7,211 bases of DNA from Bacteroidota bacterium (GCA_017860555.1 JAGDMJ010000161.1:1-7211), one strand, 5' to 3'. Shown: positions 1 to 6,891, numbered from the stretch's first letter. Notes: a model not told the origin generated them from the letters alone. Translations and numbers: made by a program.

Positions 1-111
1 GAGGGGTGTCGGGTGGTGGGAGCAAATCTTTCCCAGGAGAAACTCAGGGAGGCAGTGATTGAGGTGGACACAAGGCCCGAACAAAGACTTCTCTTCGTGC
101 GCGGGGGATGA
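1..111 (+). CDS. Possible C-terminal end of an upstream gene (5' truncated)
   Basis: Frame 1 is open from the left edge to a TGA at 109-111, while the other two forward frames stop by about base 60. The 36 residues read as plausible soluble protein, with a charged helix-like stretch (SQEKLREAVIEV) followed by a short strand (QRLLFVRGG). The pattern loosely recalls the periplasmic domain of ExbD/TolR-like proteins, but the piece is too short to assign and would lack that family's usual ending. The stop lies 48 bases before the GH2 start on the same strand, so the two could share a transcript. An inverted repeat with arms GGATG and CATCC (106-117) overlaps the stop. Thirty-six open codons can also arise by chance. 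Confidence 0.3.
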   Translation, partial: EGCRVVGANLSQEKLREAVIEVDTRPEQRLLFVRGG

Positions 112-159
112 GCATCCGAAGGTATTTCCTGCTTCTTCTACAACATCCTGAGACTCTCC

Positions 160-3120
160 ATGATTTCCACACGTCTTTCACTTGCGCTCCTCCTTGTCAC
201 CGTGCTGTCGCTCAGCCTCAACGCGCAAGAACCAGCCTCTCTTCCGCTTCTCACGCCGCGTCCGTCAGCGGTGGCCGATGTTGCCTCTCCGCTGATGTCT
301 TTGAACGGTGTCTGGCTCTTCCGTCCGGATTCCCTTGCCATTGCGGCTCGCCTTGCCGGTGATTCATCGGCTGGCTGGACCCCGATCCCGGTCCCGGCAG
401 AATGGGTCATGCAGTCATATCAGGTCAAGCCGGGCACCTTTGCAGTCTACAGGCGCGTATTCGATCTACCTGTCGATTGGACGGGGAAGATGATCAAACT
501 GAGGTTCGACGGGGTTCATAGCGTGTGCCGTGTCTGGGCAAACGGCTCCGAAGTGGGAGAGCATGAGGGGGGATTTACGGTCTTCGAGTTTGATGTCACG
601 AAGCGGCTCAAAGCGGGGAGCAACAGCATTACCGTGGCCGTGAAGAGCGAGTCCGTTTCAGACACGCTTGCAAGTGCCTCTCAGTATGCGGCTCATCCGC
701 TCGGGGGCATCACCCGCAAGGTCACGCTCTTCGCGGTCCCCGAGGTGCACGTATCATCGCTTGTCACAAATACTGTTTTCGACAGTAAATTCCGGCACGC
801 GGACCTCAAGATAGAACTAGATCTTCTCAACGAATCCATGCAAGCATCGACTCCGGCCGACATCGCGTTTGAGTTGATCGATTCCATCGGGGAGAAGGAG
901 CCCAGGGCCACGGCGACAGCAACAGTTGGAGCTTTGCCGCCGGGACAGTCGGCGCGCCGCTCCATCTCCATCAGGGTTCCCAACGTGAAGAAGTGGGACC
1001 CCGAGCATCCAAACCTCTATCTGCTTCGGGCGCATCTGCGGGAGAACGGCCGGACCACCGAGACGGTGACTCAACGTATCGGTTTCCGGCAGGTCGCCGT
1101 GAAGGGAAACAGGGTGTTCGTGAATGGACAGCCGATCAAGTTGCATGGCGTGAACCGGCACGAGGTCCATCCGACGCTCGGGCGGAGTCTGACCTCAGAG
1201 CAATGGCGCAGAGACGCGGAAATCTTCCGTGAGGCTAACGTCAACTACATCCGGACGAGCCATTATCCACCTGCGGAGGAGTTCCTGGACGCCTGTGACG
1301 AACTCGGCCTCTTTGTCGAATGCGAAGCCGCACTCTGCTGGGTGCAGCATGGCGCCAATGAAAAATGGAAGGAGTGGGATTACCGGAGCAAGAAATTTTT
1401 GCCTCATCTTCTGCGCGCGAACCTGGAAAACGTCGTGGCCAATCGACACCATCCTTCCATCATCATCTGGTCGCTCGCAAACGAGTCGTACTGGAGTCCG
1501 TCGTTTGCCGAAGTACACGAAGCTGTGCGCCGTGCCGATCCTTCAAGGCTCACGTCATTCCACGATCAATGCTGGGGGAAATACAACAATGGCGGGAGCA
1601 AGGCACAGGTTGCGGTGTACCACTACCCGGACGAAAAATCGCCGGAACAATGCAATAAAGAACCCCGTCCGGTCCTCTTTGGTGAATACACCCACATTGA
1701 GACCTATAATCGCAAGGAGAATGTCACCGATCCCGGGATCCGTGACCACTGGGGTGTAGCGTTTGAACGAATGTACGAACTGGTCTATCGTAATCCCGGT
1801 TGCCTTGGTGGGGCGATATGGGCAGGCATCGATGAGGTGTTTGTCCTGCCGGGTGGACACGCGACCGGCTACGGGCCATGGGGGATCTTTGACGGCTGGC
1901 GTCGGCTGAAGCCGGAATACTGGCACGTGAAGAAGAGCTACTCTCCCGTCAAAGTCGTCGACCCCCGCACTCCTCGAAGTCTCCGCAACGGGGCTTTCCA
2001 TCTGTCGCTGGAAAACCGCTACGACTTCACCAATCTCTCGGAAGTCGGTATCGAATGGAGTATCGGAAATGAGCGGGGGAAAGCCTCGACGGCGATCGGC
2101 CCGCATAAGAACGGTACGCTCATTGTTCGCCCAACACAGCCTCCGCCACCAGGGGAGAAACTCACCCTGACCTTCACAGACCCGCGCGGATTTGTCTGCG
2201 AGACCGAGGAACTCACCACCGGTCCGGCACAGGCTCTTCGCATTCCTCCTGAAAGCAATATTCCGGTGACATCGTTGGACAGCACGGACAGCGGCTACAT
2301 TGTGAAAGGAAAGGGGTATGTTTGTGAGATTGAAAAGAGCACCGGCAGGATACAGGTCCGGGATGTACAGGGAAAACAGTTGCTTATTGGCGGACCGGCG
2401 TTGATGATATTGCCGCTTTCTTCCCAGGAGAATGAGGCGGGACCCAACTATCGTGCAGACTCCCCGGTGTTGAACAACGCGTGCACTCAATGGCGGCAAG
2501 GAGCGATCCAGGCCGCCGTGATGAAAAGTGGATCTGCGAAGATCGTTAGCAACGGAACGTACGCCGAGGCCGAAGGCTCCTGCACGCTCACCTTCCATGG
2601 CGATGGGGAGATGGTTCTGGAATACAGCTTCCGTGTGGTGCAGGATGTCAATCCTCGCCAATGGGGAATTGTTCTCTATGTTCCTCCGGAACTTGACTCG
2701 CTCTCCTGGCACCGGGAGGGACAGTGGAGCATCTACCCGGCCAGCCATATCGGCAGGCCGGCCGGGTCGGCGGTCGCACGTCCGCGGCAGCGGGTGGTCG
2801 CTAACCCGCCGCAAGTCGCTCTCGGCGAATGGTCCGGCGATGCGAACGAACTCGGAACGAATGACTTTCGGAGTACGAAGAGCCATGTGCGTTCGGCCTC
2901 GCTGCAGTGTGCAGACGGGCGCGGCATTTCCCTGCCGGATGTCTGGCCCCATGCGGTCCGGGCGTTTGTCGACGGCGAGAAGATCGGCCTGTTGCTGGCG
3001 GGATTCAACACGGGCGGGGCGGACCAGTTCTTTGCCATGCATTATGCCGCTGAGCGAAAGCCCCTCACGAAGGGGGAGATCATCTCAGGTAGATCCAGGG
3101 TCCGCTTCATTCACAACTGA
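160..3120 (+). CDS. Secreted glycoside hydrolase family 2 (beta-galactosidase-like)
   Basis: This 986-residue exported enzyme should hydrolyse terminal beta-galactosides or a related beta-glycoside by the retaining GH2 mechanism. A signal peptide covers residues 1-22, with likely cleavage after SLNA. The LacZ-type order follows: jelly-roll sugar-binding domain (about 46-195), Ig-like domain (198-312), TIM barrel (313-595), a second Ig-like domain (about 610-705) and a divergent beta-galactosidase small-chain domain (712-986). The barrel has GVNRHEVHP (330-338), TSHYP (H368), the acid/base E442 in SLANES, and the nucleophile E509 in FGEYTH. The LacZ metal-site segment DEANIETHG is replaced by CEAALCW (388-394), so it belongs to another GH2 subgroup and substrate is uncertain. 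The mature part holds 12 cysteines, many for an exported protein. ATG 160 is the first in-frame start after an in-frame stop at 109-111. It has no clear Shine-Dalgarno sequence, and no good promoter is visible upstream. The next gene begins 13 bases after the stop, suggesting an operon. Confidence 0.96.
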   Translation: MISTRLSLALLLVTVLSLSLNAQEPASLPLLTPRPSAVADVASPLMSLNGVWLFRPDSLAIAARLAGDSSAGWTPIPVPAEWVMQSYQVKPGTFAVYRRVFDLPVDWTGKMIKLRFDGVHSVCRVWANGSEVGEHEGGFTVFEFDVTKRLKAGSNSITVAVKSESVSDTLASASQYAAHPLGGITRKVTLFAVPEVHVSSLVTNTVFDSKFRHADLKIELDLLNESMQASTPADIAFELIDSIGEKEPRATATATVGALPPGQSARRSISIRVPNVKKWDPEHPNLYLLRAHLRENGRTTETVTQRIGFRQVAVKGNRVFVNGQPIKLHGVNRHEVHPTLGRSLTSEQWRRDAEIFREANVNYIRTSHYPPAEEFLDACDELGLFVECEAALCWVQHGANEKWKEWDYRSKKFLPHLLRANLENVVANRHHPSIIIWSLANESYWSPSFAEVHEAVRRADPSRLTSFHDQCWGKYNNGGSKAQVAVYHYPDEKSPEQCNKEPRPVLFGEYTHIETYNRKENVTDPGIRDHWGVAFERMYELVYRNPGCLGGAIWAGIDEVFVLPGGHATGYGPWGIFDGWRRLKPEYWHVKKSYSPVKVVDPRTPRSLRNGAFHLSLENRYDFTNLSEVGIEWSIGNERGKASTAIGPHKNGTLIVRPTQPPPPGEKLTLTFTDPRGFVCETEELTTGPAQALRIPPESNIPVTSLDSTDSGYIVKGKGYVCEIEKSTGRIQVRDVQGKQLLIGGPALMILPLSSQENEAGPNYRADSPVLNNACTQWRQGAIQAAVMKSGSAKIVSNGTYAEAEGSCTLTFHGDGEMVLEYSFRVVQDVNPRQWGIVLYVPPELDSLSWHREGQWSIYPASHIGRPAGSAVARPRQRVVANPPQVALGEWSGDANELGTNDFRSTKSHVRSASLQCADGRGISLPDVWPHAVRAFVDGEKIGLLLAGFNTGGADQFFAMHYAAERKPLTKGEIISGRSRVRFIHN

Positions 3121-3133
3121 GGCTTCGGAAGTC

Positions 3134-3565
3134 ATGGAATCACCGGAAGAGCGTGCGGTTCGGTACTTCAACAGCGGTTACAACTGTGCCGAGGCGGTGC
3201 TGAAAGCTGTTGCGGATGAAGTTGGCACCGGCATTGAAGACCCCCAGCGATTTGCGACGGCGTTCGGGGGCGGGATCGCAAAGCAGGGGCACACCTGTGG
3301 CTGCCTGTCAGGAGCGGCGATGGCGATAGGGCTGCTGGCCGGCAGGACCGCTCCGGACGACGCGGCCGGAAAAGAAAGGGTCTATGCGGCAGTCACCCGG
3401 CTGTTTGAGAAATTCAAAATGCGGGCAGGCGCGGTGGACTGCCGGGACATCACCGGTCTCACCTTTGACCAGGCCACGCATCACACTGTGTGCTGCCCGC
3501 TGGTGGGTTTTGCGGCACGGGCGGCGTACGAGGAGATTCTCGGCATGAGAGCCGGCACGGGCTGA
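3134..3565 (+). CDS. C_GCAxxG_C_C family putative redox protein
   Basis: This 143-residue protein matches a small family of probable redox-active proteins of about 140 residues, defined by four conserved cysteines and a CGAxxG motif. Visible are the N-terminal YNCAEAV (C18), the glycine-rich AFGGGIA (43-49), the motif region TCGCLSGA (54-61), VDCRDITG (C103) and TVCCPLVG (C120, C121). The family's CGA is CGC here, and with the CC pair this gives six cysteines instead of four. There is no signal peptide or membrane segment, so it should be cytoplasmic. The family is known to occur near transporter genes, which fits the symporter downstream. Its biochemical function is not established. The frame stays open upstream into the GH2 gene, but similarity starts at the ATG at 3134, 13 bases after the GH2 stop. 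GGAAG (3127-3131) lies too close for an ideal ribosome site, so translation may depend on coupling to the GH2 gene. Confidence 0.92.
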   Translation: MESPEERAVRYFNSGYNCAEAVLKAVADEVGTGIEDPQRFATAFGGGIAKQGHTCGCLSGAAMAIGLLAGRTAPDDAAGKERVYAAVTRLFEKFKMRAGAVDCRDITGLTFDQATHHTVCCPLVGFAARAAYEEILGMRAGTG

Positions 3566-3576
3566 CCGTGGTCGGC
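3551..3576 (+). other. Stem-loop spanning the stop codon of the redox-protein gene
   Basis: GCCG (3551-3554) pairs with CGGC (3573-3576), and CACGG (3556-3560) pairs with CCGTG (3566-3570). They are separated by a one-by-two internal loop and closed by a five-base loop, GCTGA, that contains the stop codon. No T-tract follows, so it is not a standard intrinsic terminator. It could protect the 3' end of the GH2/redox transcript or mark where it ends. A structure this GC-rich can occur by chance in this DNA. Confidence 0.35.
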
Positions 3577-3663
3577 GTGAGGCATGGCCGTGCTGTCCCG
3601 CCCGGCGGTGGCCAGGATGCATCGCCCGTTTCGCTGGTACAACGCAATGCATCAGGAAAAACG

Positions 3664-3692
3664 TTGCCAAAGGGCCGATTCTTTCTTATCAT
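3664..3692 (+). promoter_or_regulatory. Sigma70-like promoter for the symporter gene
   Basis: TTGCCA (3664-3669) matches five of six bases of the -35 consensus. TATCAT (3687-3692) matches five of six bases of the -10 consensus. The spacer is exactly 17 bases. Transcription would begin near 3699 and leave a leader of about 85 bases before the symporter ATG. This implies that the symporter can be transcribed independently of the GH2 gene. The call rests on sequence pattern alone. Confidence 0.6.
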
Positions 3693-3736
3693 GTTCATCA
3701 GCGATTTCTCCCACACGTTCATTTCGATCCTGCGAC

Positions 3737-3744
3737 CCGGACAG
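3737..3744 (+). repeat. CCGGACAG motif, leader copy before the symporter
   Basis: This 8-mer lies in the predicted symporter leader, 39 bases before the start codon. It is also the core of the 12-base repeat found twice upstream of the beta-barrel gene. I noticed no further copy on either strand when reading the window. Eight bases is short, so chance remains possible. Confidence 0.35.
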
Positions 3745-3766
3745 CATCCTTTCAACCGCCGTCTCT

Positions 3767-3773
3767 GAAGGAG
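3767..3773 (+). promoter_or_regulatory. Shine-Dalgarno sequence that sets the symporter start
   Basis: GAAGGAG lies 10 bases before the ATG at 3784. An in-frame GTG at 3775 has only one base of spacing from this site, too little for initiation, so the ATG is preferred. This is the best ribosome-binding site in the window, in contrast to the weak ones before the GH2 and redox genes. Confidence 0.7.
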
Positions 3774-3783
3774 TGTGCTCGCA

Positions 3784-5736
3784 ATGAAATCGGTCAACGC
3801 GTTCGATATTGTCATCATCTTTACCTACTTCATCATCATCATGGGGATCGGGCTATTCTTCATGAAGGTGAACAAGGGGGGGAAGGAGTATTTCACGGGG
3901 GGGAACATGATCCCCTGGTGGATGTCCGGCCTCTCGTTGTACATGGGAAACTTCAGCGCCTGGATCTTCACCGGAGCCGCCGGGTTCGCGTACACCGCGG
4001 GATGGTTCACCACGCTCTATTTCGCAGGCGGCCCGTTCGCCTACATCATCGGTACCGCGCTGACGGCAAAGCGGTGGCGCAGGACCCGTTCCATTTCCCC
4101 TCTGCAGTACACGTACACACGCTACAACATCACGACCCAGCAGTTCATGGGATTCGTCATTGCGACGAACTTCATTCTCTCCGCCGGCGTCCAGCTTGCC
4201 TCCACCTGCAAACTGTTCGCGCCGGTCATCGGAATCGACCTCACGCTCATCGTGCTCTTGATCGGCACGATCGTCATGATCCATAACTTTCTCGGGGGCC
4301 TCTGGGGCGACATGGCAATGGATGTGGTCCAGGGAGTGATCCTGCTGGGCATCACATTCATCGTGATGCCGATGAGTCTGGGGCTTATCGGCGGGCCGGC
4401 CAACCTTATCAACAGTCTGCCTCCGATCAGCTTTGACCACTGGTACAACGGCGTGCATTACACGGAGCACTGGGCCATCTCAATTTTCATCATCACATCG
4501 CTTGGCTTTGCTGCCGGCGGGCACCAGCGCTTCTATTCGGTCAAGAACGAAAAGCATGCCCGGCGTGTCGGCTGGACTGCCGCCTGCCTTGCTATCACGG
4601 TTCCCCTGGTTTTCGGAATCCCGCCCCTCGTGGCGAAGGTGTACTGGCCCGACCTGGCCCAGGTCGATTTCTTCAAGCCGTTCATTGATAAGAACCCGCA
4701 GGACCTGGTGTTTGTGGGGCTTGTCTTCAAACTCCTTCCTCACGGATTGATCGGCGTCTTCATCGCGGCGATGCTGGCAGCGACCATGACGACGCTCAGC
4801 ACGGTGTACAATATGGTCTCTTCCGTCATCTCGCACGACATCTACAAGGGGATCTTCCGGCCTGACCTGGACGACCGGATGCTGCTCAAGGTGGGGCGCG
4901 GCGTGGCATTCACGCTCGGCCTCATCGTCATGGCGCTGGCGATCAGTTTTGTCCATAGCACCTTCGGCATCTTCAACCTCATGCAGGCGTTCTTCACGCT
5001 CTTCAATATTCCCGTCATCGTCCCGATGGCCTTCGGACTCATCTTCCGGCGCGTGCCGAAGTGGTCGGCGGTGGCGGCAATCAGCTGGGGACTCATTGTC
5101 GGCGCGACGACCAGGTATGCCTTGGGCTGGGATATCGGTCCACAGGTCTATCTCTCGTTCGTCATGACGCTCGGGATCTTCGCCACCTCTGATTGGACCG
5201 GGAATCTCTATAAGAAGAACAAGACGGCTCTGGTGCTCATTGCGCTGGCAGTAACGGTTGGGATGGGACTCCTCTTCCGGAATTTCGTTGTGGGGAATCC
5301 TCCCGATTGGCATCTCACGCTGGCGATGGCCGCGGCCCTGGTGCTCGGGGCAAGCCTCATCGGGTTTGCCCGAATGTTTGCGAAGGAAACGGAGGAGGAC
5401 CGGAGAGTGGTGGCGGAATTCTTCAAGAAGCTGGACACGCCGATCGATGTTGCGACGGAAGTCTATGGGGCAGGGAGGAAGCAGGTTTCGACGCTTCCAC
5501 TTGTCGGGCGGACGATCATGTTCATGGGCATCCTCGTATCGGCGGCATTTCTGACCGGGCTTTCGGGTTCCGAAATGATCGCTGTCGGCGTCATGGCGGG
5601 TATCCTGATCTTCTTCGGGGGGATGATGTGGGTCCTGGGGAAACGGGGAGAGCAGAAGGAGGCGGAGGAGATCGCGAGGCTCGCCTCAGGAGCGGGCGTC
5701 GGAAATGTTGAACCGGCTCCGAGCGGCACGCTGTAA
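3784..5736 (+). CDS. Sodium:solute symporter (SSS/SLC5 family), probable sugar transporter
   Basis: This 650-residue inner-membrane protein should couple Na+ influx to uptake of a solute, most likely a sugar given the GH2 gene nearby. It has 14 or more hydrophobic segments. The first (about 7-27) is followed by the conserved second-helix region with GLSLYMGNFSAWIFTGAAG. The later helix AATMTTLSTVYN carries T336 and T337, which by my manual alignment occupy the Na2-site serine positions 364/365 of Vibrio SGLT. HDIYKG follows, as usual in SGLT-like proteins. A charged cytoplasmic stretch (about 534-570, with EFFKKLDTPIDVATEVYG) separates the core from two extra C-terminal hydrophobic segments (about 574-592 and 597-619) and a polar tail. 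This makes it longer than the roughly 540-residue Vibrio SGLT. It has its own promoter and a strong ribosome site. The exact substrate cannot be read from the sequence. Confidence 0.95.
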   Translation: MKSVNAFDIVIIFTYFIIIMGIGLFFMKVNKGGKEYFTGGNMIPWWMSGLSLYMGNFSAWIFTGAAGFAYTAGWFTTLYFAGGPFAYIIGTALTAKRWRRTRSISPLQYTYTRYNITTQQFMGFVIATNFILSAGVQLASTCKLFAPVIGIDLTLIVLLIGTIVMIHNFLGGLWGDMAMDVVQGVILLGITFIVMPMSLGLIGGPANLINSLPPISFDHWYNGVHYTEHWAISIFIITSLGFAAGGHQRFYSVKNEKHARRVGWTAACLAITVPLVFGIPPLVAKVYWPDLAQVDFFKPFIDKNPQDLVFVGLVFKLLPHGLIGVFIAAMLAATMTTLSTVYNMVSSVISHDIYKGIFRPDLDDRMLLKVGRGVAFTLGLIVMALAISFVHSTFGIFNLMQAFFTLFNIPVIVPMAFGLIFRRVPKWSAVAAISWGLIVGATTRYALGWDIGPQVYLSFVMTLGIFATSDWTGNLYKKNKTALVLIALAVTVGMGLLFRNFVVGNPPDWHLTLAMAAALVLGASLIGFARMFAKETEEDRRVVAEFFKKLDTPIDVATEVYGAGRKQVSTLPLVGRTIMFMGILVSAAFLTGLSGSEMIAVGVMAGILIFFGGMMWVLGKRGEQKEAEEIARLASGAGVGNVEPAPSGTL

Positions 5737-5775
5737 AAAGTCGGACCAGGTGCCTTCACAAATGACCCCCGTCCA

Positions 5776-5798
5776 GAGCGGCCTGCAGCTCCCTTTTT
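5776..5798 (+). terminator. Weak possible intrinsic terminator after the symporter gene
   Basis: GAGC (5776-5779) can pair with GCTC (5788-5791) around an eight-base loop, and a run of five T follows at 5794-5798. The four-base stem is short, so this is only a candidate. It lies 40 bases past the symporter stop, where a terminator would be expected. Confidence 0.22.
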
Positions 5799-5965
5799 CA
5801 TGCCATGAGAACCTTCTGAAATGCACCAAAGGACTAAATGATGACCCGTAGTCTTAATGCCGACCCAGTCACATCAGCCGGTTTCGCAGGACTCCCCTCA
5901 TTCGACCAAAACTCCATTTCTGTTTGAGTCTTTTTAGCTCTTCAATGTGGAATATCATGGCATCA

Positions 5966-5983
5966 TTATTGATAGGACAATAA
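5966..5983. repeat. Perfect inverted repeat TTATTG-N6-CAATAA
   Basis: The six-base arms at 5966-5971 and 5978-5983 are exact reverse complements with a six-base spacer. The element lies about 45 bases upstream of the -35 box of the promoter at 6027, a position suited to a regulator-binding site. An inverted repeat this size can also occur by chance in several hundred AT-rich bases. Confidence 0.3.
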
Positions 5984-6000
5984 GTGCCTTCTGGCTTACA

Positions 6001-6012
6001 CACTCCGGACAG
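6001..6012 (+). repeat. Direct repeat CACTCCGGACAG, copy 1
   Basis: This 12-base sequence is identical to the copy at 6134-6145. It lies just upstream of the predicted -35 box at 6027, at roughly -60 relative to the inferred transcription start, where activators often bind. Confidence 0.5.
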
Positions 6013-6026
6013 CTGCACGAAAGAGC

Positions 6027-6055
6027 TTGTAAACAACCAGTGACTTTGGTATACT
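6027..6055 (+). promoter_or_regulatory. Sigma70-like promoter for the beta-barrel/lipoprotein pair
   Basis: TTGTAA (6027-6032) matches four of six -35 bases. TATACT (6050-6055) matches five of six -10 bases, and the spacer is exactly 17. Transcription would start near 6062, leaving a leader of about 90 bases before the ATG at 6151. This supports the later start over in-frame starts lying upstream of the promoter. Confidence 0.5.
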
Positions 6056-6133
6056 TCGTGTCAGGGTTCTCCATGCCTCGGAATTCACTCCAGGTGAGAG
6101 GCGCTTGCCAGAGGATCGGGTCCATATATCGCT

Positions 6134-6145
6134 CACTCCGGACAG
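6134..6145 (+). repeat. Direct repeat CACTCCGGACAG, copy 2
   Basis: This copy is identical to that at 6001-6012, 133 bases downstream of it. It ends five bases before the beta-barrel start codon, so its last bases overlap the AGGGA ribosome-site candidate (6144-6148). A protein or RNA bound here could block translation; that is inference. Confidence 0.5.
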
Positions 6146-6150
6146 GGATC

Positions 6151-6891
6151 ATGTCACACGTCTTTTCCATCTTACGCGGAAAACAGTGGCGGGGGCTTCT
6201 GGTTCTCGTCATGAGCATCCTGTTGCTTCCGTCCCTTGCTTGGACTCAACAAGCGAATTTCCCATCGATCTATTATCCCTCTCCGCCACCGGAGCAACAA
6301 TTCCAGGTGTCGGTCGGCTTGATCCAGATAACGCCGCCGAAGGAGCTGACGGAAGAGGTCTGGGTCCGGGCACCGGCATTTGACCTGCACGCGCTCTACG
6401 GCCTTTCGCCGCACTGGTCTCTGGATGGCAGAGCCCTTTCCCAGGTCATTCAGAACCACTTCTCCGTCGGGGCGCGCTGGAACCATTCCTTCGGAGACTT
6501 CGCCGTCGGTGCGGGCTATGACGTAGCCTACTGGTTCGGTTTCCTGGAGGTGGTGGATGCCTTCGACAGCAAGGCGCATGGCTGGTTCAATTATCCCAGC
6601 GTCACGGTGGGCTACAACCTGGGAAAAGTGCGTCTCATCGGCAAAGCCGAAGCCATCCTCGATCTCTATCACGCCTCGAGTGTGGGAGAGAACGAGATTG
6701 CCACCGACAAGAACAAACTGGTCGGGGGCTCGTTCATGGTTGCGATGGAGCAGACCTTCTGGAAGCAGACACAGCTCACGCTTGGTTTCCGAGCGACGCT
6801 CACAAAGTTTCACTGGATGACCTGGGCACTCTTTTCCACCTTTAATCAATATCTCTTCTATCCTGAAATCATCATCGGGTTTATCCTATGA
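6151..6891 (+). CDS. Exported protein, probable outer-membrane beta-barrel, unknown function
   Basis: I do not recognise a named family. The 246-residue product opens with positive residues (R9, K11, R14), then a hydrophobic core (about 15-30) and a likely signal-peptidase site near SLAWT, so it should be exported. The rest, from about residue 45, alternates hydrophobic and polar residues in short strands rich in Gly, Tyr, Trp and Phe, for example HFSVGARWNHSFGDFAVGAG and PSVTVGYNLGKVRLIGKAEA. That resembles a small outer-membrane barrel. It ends in EIIIGFIL rather than the usual terminal aromatic. ATG 6151 gives a normal signal peptide. In-frame starts at 5947 and 6073 would add residues before it, and 6211 would remove its positive end. 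The ribosome site at 6151 (AGGGA, two-base spacing) is poor, while the one before 6073 is better spaced, so the start is not certain. The stop overlaps the next start by four bases (ATGA). Confidence 0.8.
   Translation: MSHVFSILRGKQWRGLLVLVMSILLLPSLAWTQQANFPSIYYPSPPPEQQFQVSVGLIQITPPKELTEEVWVRAPAFDLHALYGLSPHWSLDGRALSQVIQNHFSVGARWNHSFGDFAVGAGYDVAYWFGFLEVVDAFDSKAHGWFNYPSVTVGYNLGKVRLIGKAEAILDLYHASSVGENEIATDKNKLVGGSFMVAMEQTFWKQTQLTLGFRATLTKFHWMTWALFSTFNQYLFYPEIIIGFIL

Larger units (their letters stand above)
5737..6150. other. 414-base intergenic region without a convincing gene
   Basis: The region is visibly more AT-rich than the flanking genes. It holds a weak possible terminator near its left end, an inverted repeat, a sigma70-like promoter, two copies of a 12-base direct repeat and the leader of the beta-barrel gene, each listed separately. 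Open frames here are short. The largest, reading into the beta-barrel gene from a GTG at 5947, starts upstream of the predicted promoter and is best seen as a chance extension. Confidence 0.7.

Noticed and set aside
1555..3042. A 495-codon open frame on the minus strand across the GH2 gene
   Set aside because: It lies entirely antisense to a clear GH2 enzyme. Its Arg/Pro/His-rich product has no recognisable domain. Such frames are common opposite GC-rich genes.
2528..3133. Upstream extension of the redox-protein frame into the GH2 gene, a possible larger fusion protein
   Set aside because: The extension overlaps the GH2 C-terminal domain, is low in complexity (Arg/Ser-rich) and shows no family similarity. 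The family's normal length is matched from the ATG at 3134.
3584..3787. A 67-codon open frame in the gap before the symporter
   Set aside because: It runs through the promoter, leader and ribosome site of the symporter gene. It has no ribosome site of its own and its composition is unlike a protein.
3853..5313. Long minus-strand open frames (205 and 277 codons) opposite the symporter gene
   Set aside because: They mirror a confident membrane transporter. The products are extremely Asp/Glu/His/Arg-rich, the expected artefact of reading hydrophobic codons in reverse.
5841..5927. A 28-residue small open frame with AGGA seven bases upstream
   Set aside because: The ribosome-site spacing is acceptable, but the peptide has no membrane segment, motif or other support, and frames this short are expected by chance.
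5947..6150. N-terminal extension of the beta-barrel protein
   Set aside because: It would place 68 extra residues before a clear signal peptide, and it begins upstream of the predicted promoter.
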